From NCBI GenBank assembly GCA_964399235.1, contig CAYNQC010000023.1:1-17373 (forward strand): DNA of 17,373 bases, given 5' to 3'. A program made the translations under genes and the position numbers. The stretch is from DASPPK01 sp964399235 (GTDB taxonomy: Archaea; Thermoproteota; Bathyarchaeia; Bathyarchaeales; Bathycorpusculaceae). The notes under the pieces are model-generated. The model was not told where the DNA came from and ran no database searches. It was given only the letters and a program-made list of their open reading frames with translations. Positions 12,611-17,373 of this stretch are shown piece by piece; position 1 is the stretch's first letter; every line of letters begins with the position of its first letter.

Positions 12611-13597
12611 ATGGTTCTAATTCTGAGTAGGAAAGAGATCGAACGTTTGCTGGACATGAGAGAACTCATTGCTGTCATTCAGAATGTCTTCTTTCAATCC
12701 CACCAGGGACATACGGTCTGCCCGCAACGTGTGATCATCAAGGTAGACAAACACAACGGTCTAATGTACTACATGCCTTCCTATCTCAGTGATAGTGAAT
12801 CACTGGCAATCAAGATAGTTTCTCAATATGACGATAATTTGCCAAAGTTTGGCATGCCTACAATAATGGCTTCTATTCTTTTGAACGATTCGCAGACAGG
12901 CAAACCCCTTGCACTCATGGAAGGCGCATACATTACTGCTTTGCGCACCGGAGCCGCTAGCGGGGTGGCAGCCAAGTACCTTGCACGAAAGGACTCTGCT
13001 GTTGTGGGAGTCATCGGCACGGGGGTTCAAGCGAGAACGCAAATCTGGGCTTTGTCTGAGGTTCTCCGAAGAATTACAAAAGTGAAGGCATACGACCTGC
13101 TTCCTGGAAGAGTTGAACTTTTTGCGAAAGACATCTCAACGAAATACGGTCTGAAGGTGGAAGCAGTCGAAACCAGTAGAGAATGTGTGGAAGATTCTGA
13201 TGTTCTAGTCGTAGCTACTACTTCAAAGACTCCAGTCTTCGATGGGCATTGGCTGAAAAAAGGAGCGCACATAAGTTCGATCGGCGTGTCTGGGCCTGAA
13301 GGGCGAGAATTGGATGACACAACCATCAAGAATTCGAAAATCGTCGTTGACACGAAAGAAGGCGCTCTGACTGAAAGTGGAGATCTCATTATTCCAGTTA
13401 TGAACGGAACGATCTCTGAAGACAGTGTTTACGCTGAACTTCATGAGATAGTTGGAGGCAAGAAGCCTGGTAGGACTTCAGATGATGAGATCACCTGTTG
13501 GAAAGCCGTTGGCTTGGCGATTGAAGATGCCGCCGTGGCAAGACTAGTCTACGACAAGGCAAGGAAGGAAGGAATTGGAAGGGAAGTTGAGCTGTAG
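12611..13597 (+). CDS. Ornithine cyclodeaminase/mu-crystallin family dehydrogenase, probable Delta1-pyrroline-2-carboxylate reductase
   Basis: 328 residues from ATG at 12611, with GAGG 9 nt before it; ATG at 12596 (5 residues longer, leaderless) is the alternative. The family fold is clear: LSRKEIERLLDM start, Lys68 (LAIKIV), Arg112 (ALRTGAASG), the NAD(P) loop GVIGTGVQART (G136-A141), and GRELDD. At the position of the catalytic Asp228 of Pseudomonas ornithine cyclodeaminase there is Ser227 (GVSGPEG), as in mu-crystallin-type ketimine reductases. That argues against true cyclodeaminase activity. A Thermococcus litoralis homologue is reported to reduce Delta1-pyrroline-2-carboxylate to proline; the neighbouring proline racemase-family and aconitase X genes support that role here by inference. 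It converges on acnX with 38 bp between stops. Confidence 0.8.
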   Translation: MVLILSRKEIERLLDMRELIAVIQNVFFQSHQGHTVCPQRVIIKVDKHNGLMYYMPSYLSDSESLAIKIVSQYDDNLPKFGMPTIMASILLNDSQTGKPLALMEGAYITALRTGAASGVAAKYLARKDSAVVGVIGTGVQARTQIWALSEVLRRITKVKAYDLLPGRVELFAKDISTKYGLKVEAVETSRECVEDSDVLVVATTSKTPVFDGHWLKKGAHISSIGVSGPEGRELDDTTIKNSKIVVDTKEGALTESGDLIIPVMNGTISEDSVYAELHEIVGGKKPGRTSDDEITCWKAVGLAIEDAAVARLVYDKARKEGIGREVEL

Positions 13598-13635
13598 ATC
13601 CTCGTCGTTTGTTGGATGGGCACCGACTACACGGG

Positions 13636-14088
13636 TCACCGTTTGTTGAGGTTCTGACTACGTTTCAGCAGCTCGATCAGACCTACGTTAGCGTTTACTT
13701 CTATTATATCACGTGTCTTGATCAGGTCTGCAGGATTCGTTTCAGGTCTGTGAACGATAGGAATGGTTCTTCGATACATTTTTTCCGATAGGATTGCGCC
13801 AACAGCTATTATTGGCTCGGTTTCCAAGTTGACTATGGCGTTTGGGGCTTTGTTGCACCTTGCAGCTTCCAGAATAGTCGCGGCGCTCGTGCTCGACCCA
13901 GTTCCACGAGGAAAAATAAGAATTTTGCCAGAAACATTCTTTCCGTACAAGTCATGTCTTCTGTTCACAATGCAGCCAGATTTGGGATCGAGTGAGTCGT
14001 ACAAGCATATTGGCTGTCTCGTTACGAGAGCTTCTCCTCTTGAGATGCCTTGCGATACTGGAACGCATTTTATTACGATTTTTGCCAA
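13636..14088 (-). CDS. Aconitase X small (swivel) subunit, DUF126
   Basis: 150 residues from TTG at 14088. The frame is open to an ATG at 14133 inside the large-subunit gene, but a near-perfect TGAGGAG lies 7 nt before the TTG, so the shorter start is preferred. The protein is the swivelling domain of aconitase X: ISRGEALVTR near the start, then FPRGTGSSTSAATILEAARC (59-78), whose Ser-rich loop supplies the conserved catalytic Ser, then PNAIVNLETEPIIAVGAI. It works only with the large subunit, closing over the substrate. The Shine-Dalgarno sequence overlaps the large subunit's TGA stop, implying translational coupling and equal production. It could be a cis-3-hydroxyproline dehydratase or a phosphomevalonate dehydratase subunit. 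Confidence 0.88.
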   Translation of the reverse strand: MAKIVIKCVPVSQGISRGEALVTRQPICLYDSLDPKSGCIVNRRHDLYGKNVSGKILIFPRGTGSSTSAATILEAARCNKAPNAIVNLETEPIIAVGAILSEKMYRRTIPIVHRPETNPADLIKTRDIIEVNANVGLIELLKRSQNLNKR

Positions 14089-14099
14089 AGGCTTTCTCC

Positions 14100-15323
14100 T
14101 CAGCGCATTGCTCGTACTGCCGCCTCGACGCATCTATCCATATTGCCAATTCCAACTTCTGCAAACCTGCTCATCGAGACCCACGCCATTTTCGCCGAGT
14201 CGGTCATCAAGGTTTTTCCTTTAAAAGGGACAAAGTTCCAGCAGGTGTCGGCAATCACTTTCCCACCAGACGATTCGATTGTTTCAACCGCCCCCATTTC
14301 AGCAGCCAACGTCTTTGCAGCTCTGCTCGTCAATACTAATAGCCTTGCGTCTTTCTTCACTTTCTTGCCCTTGAGAAGTCGGGCCAGTCTTGTCAATTCT
14401 TGCACCGAACAGTGCGGGCATCCGAGGCAAACAACATCAGGATCGTCTCCCTTGAGAGTACTTAGCTTCTGTCTTGTTTGTTCAAGTTGGCCAGTTTCAA
14501 TGGTAATCCTTTCTTCGGGTCTTGAACCGTGACAGGCATCGGCAATCGTCTTAGCTTCTGGTGTGACACCACATAGGTGACTAAGAGCAACTGAGCCGCC
14601 GACTGCTGCGGCTGCACAATACGACTTAAGTTGGTCAGTCGTGACATTCTTGGGTACTCCGCTGACGACTGGAACTCTTGCTTCCGCGATGGATCCTATG
14701 AAGAAACCAAGAATTCCATAGTCCGTTTGATCGAAGGTTTCAAGATGCTGTTTGCTGGCCTCGAATAGCATCCTTCCTCGTCTGTTCTCGTCGCGATACA
14801 AACCAAAATTAGGATATTTCCCCACAACCGCAGAACAGACATCGGCCAAGTCACCCAGTCTTTCGGTTCTCGCACCGACGACCGTGTTTGCAAACCCAAC
14901 TGCATTAGATTCACCCCAGGCAACATTCTGACCGAACCTGATGTCGGCGCCATATTGGTAGGGCGCACAAGTCCAAGTGGGCGTAGCACCCATTTTCTTA
15001 AGTGCATTTGCCAGTCTGAACTGTTTCTCTGCTACCCAGGAAGGAACCTTGAGCTCTTTCCACATATCAAAGTCGATTGAAGAGGGATTCAAGGTTGCCG
15101 GAACCCGGAAGCATGCTCCTGAATTACACAGTTTCTCAACCAGTTCCAAGCCAGAATCGTTGATCCAGCCATATGCAGATCCATCAATATGGACGTTTTC
15201 CACTTTGAGCATTCTGTCTGCGCCATACATCTCTCCAAGCTTGACGAGAACTGACATGGCGATTTCTGCTCCTTCGCCATACTCGCCGTTCAACAGGTCT
15301 TCGTCTTCACGAGTAAGAAGCAT
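14100..15323 (-). CDS. Aconitase X large (catalytic) subunit, DUF521
   Basis: 407 residues from ATG at 15323, the expected length for the separate large subunit. Motifs in order: NGEYGEGAEIAM (12-23), HIDGSAYGW (45-53), TWTCAPYQYGAD (116-127), VAWGESNAVGFANTVVGART (134-153), DENRRG (178-183), LGCPHCSVQEL (300-310), LTSRAAK (331-337) and ADTCW (358-362). Cys119, Cys302 and Cys361 are the likely Fe-S ligands. The enzyme is a hydro-lyase. Two functions are known in the family: cis-3-hydroxy-L-proline dehydratase, and phosphomevalonate dehydratase of the archaeal modified mevalonate pathway. Neighbouring proline racemase-family and reductase genes, and the absence of mevalonate genes nearby, favour the first, but this is not decisive. 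The ATG is about 27 nt from a TATA-like GTTAAGTA, so it may be leaderless. Confidence 0.88.
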   Translation of the reverse strand: MLLTREDEDLLNGEYGEGAEIAMSVLVKLGEMYGADRMLKVENVHIDGSAYGWINDSGLELVEKLCNSGACFRVPATLNPSSIDFDMWKELKVPSWVAEKQFRLANALKKMGATPTWTCAPYQYGADIRFGQNVAWGESNAVGFANTVVGARTERLGDLADVCSAVVGKYPNFGLYRDENRRGRMLFEASKQHLETFDQTDYGILGFFIGSIAEARVPVVSGVPKNVTTDQLKSYCAAAAVGGSVALSHLCGVTPEAKTIADACHGSRPEERITIETGQLEQTRQKLSTLKGDDPDVVCLGCPHCSVQELTRLARLLKGKKVKKDARLLVLTSRAAKTLAAEMGAVETIESSGGKVIADTCWNFVPFKGKTLMTDSAKMAWVSMSRFAEVGIGNMDRCVEAAVRAMR

Positions 15324-15346
15324 GTTGGGCTCAACTCATTTTTCTG

Positions 15347-15377
15347 TACTTAACTTGGTGTTTTGGCACTACTTAAC
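15347..15377 (-). promoter_or_regulatory. Paired GTTAAGTA direct repeats upstream of acnX
   Basis: TACTTAAC occurs at 15347-15354 and 15370-15377 (GTTAAGTA on the coding strand), 23 bp apart, about two helical turns. The proximal copy is placed as the TATA box for a leaderless acnX transcript; the distal one could be a second promoter or half of a regulator site. The spacer to the proline racemase gene (15324-15416) holds nothing else. Confidence 0.4.
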
Positions 15378-15416
15378 CCTAGTCTCGAGCAGTGTTAGCA
15401 AGACGAGTTTCGCAGG

Positions 15417-16433
15417 CTATGAAGTTTCTGACAGCAAGAAGGATTTGTTCAAGGGATCATCGGGCTCAAGAACAAGCTGCTGAAAACCCGTTATGTATGC
15501 GTTGCCCGAGACTTCTGGAATTATGGCGGGGTATTCTGCGACTCTTGATTTAGAGACTATCTTTCCTCGAAACAACGTTCCAATTAGGCTTTCGTGCACA
15601 AGTTCGTCTCCAACCTTCATTTTCCCTTTGGCGAAGAGATCCGCCATCCTTGCAGATGTCCCAGTGCCGCAGGGTGATCTGTCAAGACCTGCAGGTGCCA
15701 CGACAACAACATTTTTCATGTCTGCTTTCGGATGCGTCGGAGGTCCAGTGAATTGAACGTACAATACTTTCATCAAGCTATTGTCTTTCGGATGTTTCAT
15801 CTCAATCTGCTTCTGTATCGCTTTTCGGAGGACCTCGCCATACTCCACTAGCTTTCCAGCTTCATCAGGAACCATCTTGAGTCCGACATCTTTCGCTGAG
15901 ACTATGGCATATAAGCTACCGCCATATGCAATGTCTGTCTTGATTTTCCCGAATTGTTCTGTGTGTATTACAGCATCGCGCAGGTATGAGAAAGATGCAA
16001 CGTTTCTCAGGGTTATCTCTCCTATTTTTCCGTTCTTGACGTTCACAGACAAGTCTACCAGTCCTGCGTGAGTATCCAGTTTGACGTGTGTGACAGGTTC
16101 GGTCACGTTCACTCGTCGGGTTTCAACCAAGTATTTGGCTATTGCAATCGATCCGTGTCCACACATCGGGACGAGGCCTACTGGTTCCATGAATATAACT
16201 CCTGCGTCAGCCTCCGGGATCGTAGGTTCTATCAGGAACGCTCCGCACATTGTGCTGCGACCTCGAGGTTCGTATAGAACCAATCTTCTGAGATCCTCGA
16301 GGTTCTTTTCCACATAGGCGTTTTTTTCCTGCATGTTCCTGCCTTGAATCTTTGGAAATCCGCTCGTGACTATTCTGAATGGCTCGCCGGCGGTGTGAAG
16401 ATCTACAACTGTTAGGAGGTTAGACAGATTCAT
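15417..16433 (-). CDS. Proline racemase / hydroxyproline epimerase family enzyme
   Basis: 338 residues from ATG at 16433. The frame is open to 16505, but the family normally begins just before VDLHTAGEP, and a TATA-like GTTTTTAGTC (16464-16473) fits a short leader to 16433. The two-base catalytic site shows Cys91 (VPMCGHGSIA) and Cys255 (DRSPCGTGTSAR). Both are Cys, as in proline racemase and 4-hydroxyproline 2-epimerase. The related trans-3-hydroxyproline dehydratases characterised in animals and bacteria usually replace the second Cys with Thr, so dehydratase activity is less likely. Predicted reaction: interconversion of L- and D-(hydroxy)proline by proton abstraction at C-alpha, without cofactor. 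It lies upstream of the aconitase X pair in the same direction. Confidence 0.88.
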   Translation of the reverse strand: MNLSNLLTVVDLHTAGEPFRIVTSGFPKIQGRNMQEKNAYVEKNLEDLRRLVLYEPRGRSTMCGAFLIEPTIPEADAGVIFMEPVGLVPMCGHGSIAIAKYLVETRRVNVTEPVTHVKLDTHAGLVDLSVNVKNGKIGEITLRNVASFSYLRDAVIHTEQFGKIKTDIAYGGSLYAIVSAKDVGLKMVPDEAGKLVEYGEVLRKAIQKQIEMKHPKDNSLMKVLYVQFTGPPTHPKADMKNVVVVAPAGLDRSPCGTGTSARMADLFAKGKMKVGDELVHESLIGTLFRGKIVSKSRVAEYPAIIPEVSGNAYITGFQQLVLEPDDPLNKSFLLSETS

Positions 16434-16463
16434 GAAACCAACGTCACTAACCAATTCAACAGC

Positions 16464-16473
16464 GACTAAAAAC
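16464..16473 (-). promoter_or_regulatory. Candidate TATA box of the proline racemase-family gene
   Basis: GTTTTTAGTC on the minus strand, preceded by purine-rich GGAAAGA. It is centred 36 nt from the ATG at 16433, giving a leader of about 10 nt with no Shine-Dalgarno motif. Confidence 0.4.
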
Positions 16474-16535
16474 TCTTTCCGAATTGAAGATCGGTGTAAC
16501 TGCAATGGTAAAAGGACACTCTATCCTCAGAATGC

Positions 16536-16862
16536 CTACTTCTCTTTTTTATTCTGTGCATATCTCCTTTTGAGTTCTTTCGCGAACTTCTCGACTAGCT
16601 CCTCAGCAGCCTGTTTGAATGCTTCTGCATCGGTGGTCACGAGGAACTTCTTCTCGTCCACGAAAGTTTTTACTTCATTGAGAAACGGGTCTTCACTCAG
16701 ACTGGGCGCATGTTTTGGAAAATCTGTTAGTCTACTTAGCGCGTCTAGTAGCCTGAAGGGGCCGTATAGCGGCGGTTCATCGATACAGTTACGTCCGCTC
16801 GTGGCCAGAAAAAGAGCGAGTTCGAAAAGATACTCGTTACCGGTGTCTTTTGTGTCCGTCAA
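16536..16862 (-). CDS. DUF6092-like small protein
   Basis: 108 residues from TTG at 16862. A GGAGG motif lies 8 nt before the TTG, inside the last codons of the nitroreductase gene, whose TAG stop is 2 nt upstream of the start, so translation is probably coupled. The N-terminal part has FELALFLATSGRNCIDEPPL then YGPFRLLDALSRL, which I recall as the signature of DUF6092; the second half is a charged helix (EAFKQAAEELVEKFAKELKR) ending NKKEK. No catalytic motif, signal peptide or membrane segment. Function unknown; pairing with the nitroreductase suggests an accessory or structural role. Confidence 0.65.
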   Translation of the reverse strand: MTDTKDTGNEYLFELALFLATSGRNCIDEPPLYGPFRLLDALSRLTDFPKHAPSLSEDPFLNEVKTFVDEKKFLVTTDAEAFKQAAEELVEKFAKELKRRYAQNKKEK

Positions 16863-16864
16863 AT

Positions 16865-17373
16865 CTAGGCCTCCTTCAGCTGAAGTCTTTCGCCGAACCT
16901 ATTAAGATACACCATATCGTTCAGCGGAATTCGACTCGGAGGAACCGGAATGCTGTCAGGGTATCCCACGATAATTAGAAGCTCTGGTTCTATGCCTTCC
17001 GAAATTTCAAGTATTTCTTTCATGGCACCATGAGAGAAGGATTTCACAACGCACGTGCCTAATCCCAGCGCATACGCGGCTAGTTGAATGTTCTCGGCTG
17101 CCATCGCACAGTCTGCTATTGTCAGGTAATCACGTCCAAGCGTTCCTCCGATTTTGTGTGCCCTCTTCTTGTCAGAGCAAATGAGGATAGCTAGAGGAGC
17201 TTCGCCGAAATAGCCCGGGGAGATTTTGCGTACCATGTCGAGGATGTCATGATCTTCCACAACAATGAAAAGCCATGGCTGTATGTTACTACCTGAGGGT
17301 GCCCAACGGGCCGCTTCCAGCAGTTTCTCGGTTATCTCTCTTTCAACTAGTTTCGGTTTGTATTTTCTGACGC
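16865..17373 (-). CDS. Nitroreductase-family flavoprotein (5' end beyond window)
   Basis: The minus strand is open from the right edge to the TAG at 16865, giving about 168 residues; the start codon is outside. The visible start RKYKPKLVEREI is the usual N-terminal FMN-phosphate-binding region, lacking only a few residues. Then come ARWAPSGSNIQPWLFIVV (FMN-binding and dimer segment), a central DCAMAAENIQLAAYALGLGTC helix and loop, and LLIIVGYPDSIPVPPSR, the closing GYP motif. Members are homodimeric FMN enzymes reducing nitro groups, quinones or flavins, or performing dehydrogenations; the substrate cannot be read. An internal GTG at 17260 is open but would delete the FMN-binding N-terminus and is not the start. 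It is operonic with the DUF6092-like gene. Confidence 0.88.
   Translation of the reverse strand, partial: VRKYKPKLVEREITEKLLEAARWAPSGSNIQPWLFIVVEDHDILDMVRKISPGYFGEAPLAILICSDKKRAHKIGGTLGRDYLTIADCAMAAENIQLAAYALGLGTCVVKSFSHGAMKEILEISEGIEPELLIIVGYPDSIPVPPSRIPLNDMVYLNRFGERLQLKEA

Noticed and set aside
13763..14224. 153-codon plus-strand frame over aconitase X small subunit
   Set aside because: Antisense shadow of acnX, which has clear family motifs and a ribosome site.
14050..14532. 160-codon plus-strand frame over aconitase X large subunit
   Set aside because: Antisense shadow with no ribosome site and no recognisable motif.
4751..17373. A defence island, provirus or transposon
   Set aside because: No integrase, transposase, nuclease-helicase, restriction or toxin-antitoxin motif was found in any frame; the genes are metabolic, surface or tRNA.

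Overview
The window is archaeal DNA, most likely from an uncultivated Thermoproteota-type lineage such as Bathyarchaeia; the phylum is an inference. Direct support is two intron-bearing tRNA genes (one with two introns built around bulge-helix-bulge motifs), TATA-box promoters about 25-40 nt upstream of start codons including near-leaderless genes, GGAGG-type ribosome binding sites with TTG/GTG starts, and archaeal families: coenzyme F420 ligase CofE, FrhB, a CdvA-like coiled-coil protein, and aconitase X split into two subunits. One assembly gap of 100 N interrupts the window at 10181-10280.

Layout. 1-3928 is a minus-strand block: a GNAT acetyltransferase cut by the window edge, a class V PLP-dependent enzyme, a histone-deacetylase-fold amidohydrolase, and a CdvA-like coiled-coil protein. 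A spliced tRNA-Lys(UUU) and an 80-residue two-helix membrane protein follow on the plus strand. 4751-7968 holds two exported surface proteins on the minus strand: a tandem-CARDB protein with a C-terminal membrane anchor, and a PKD plus dockerin protein. 8156-10156 (plus) carries a small zinc-ribbon protein, an orphan FrhB-type F420 oxidoreductase subunit and an ECF-transporter S component. Beyond the gap, cofE (minus) and an unrecognised 56-residue gene (plus) diverge from one palindromic TATA element. A two-intron tRNA-Tyr(GUA) comes next.

11617-16433 looks like a metabolic neighbourhood: a DUF362 protein and an ornithine cyclodeaminase/mu-crystallin-family reductase on the plus strand converge on aconitase X (large and small subunits) and a proline racemase/hydroxyproline epimerase-family enzyme on the minus strand. 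Together these suggest (hydroxy)proline metabolism in which aconitase X would be a cis-3-hydroxyproline dehydratase. The main competing reading of the aconitase X pair is archaeal phosphomevalonate dehydratase of the modified mevalonate pathway. The window ends with a DUF6092-like small protein coupled to a nitroreductase that runs off the right edge.

The most interesting points are the two-intron tRNA-Tyr whose two splice motifs appear to need ordered removal, the proposed archaeal hydroxyproline cluster, the shared symmetric promoter at cofE, the 17-bp identity at both edges of the assembly gap, and the archaeal dockerin protein.
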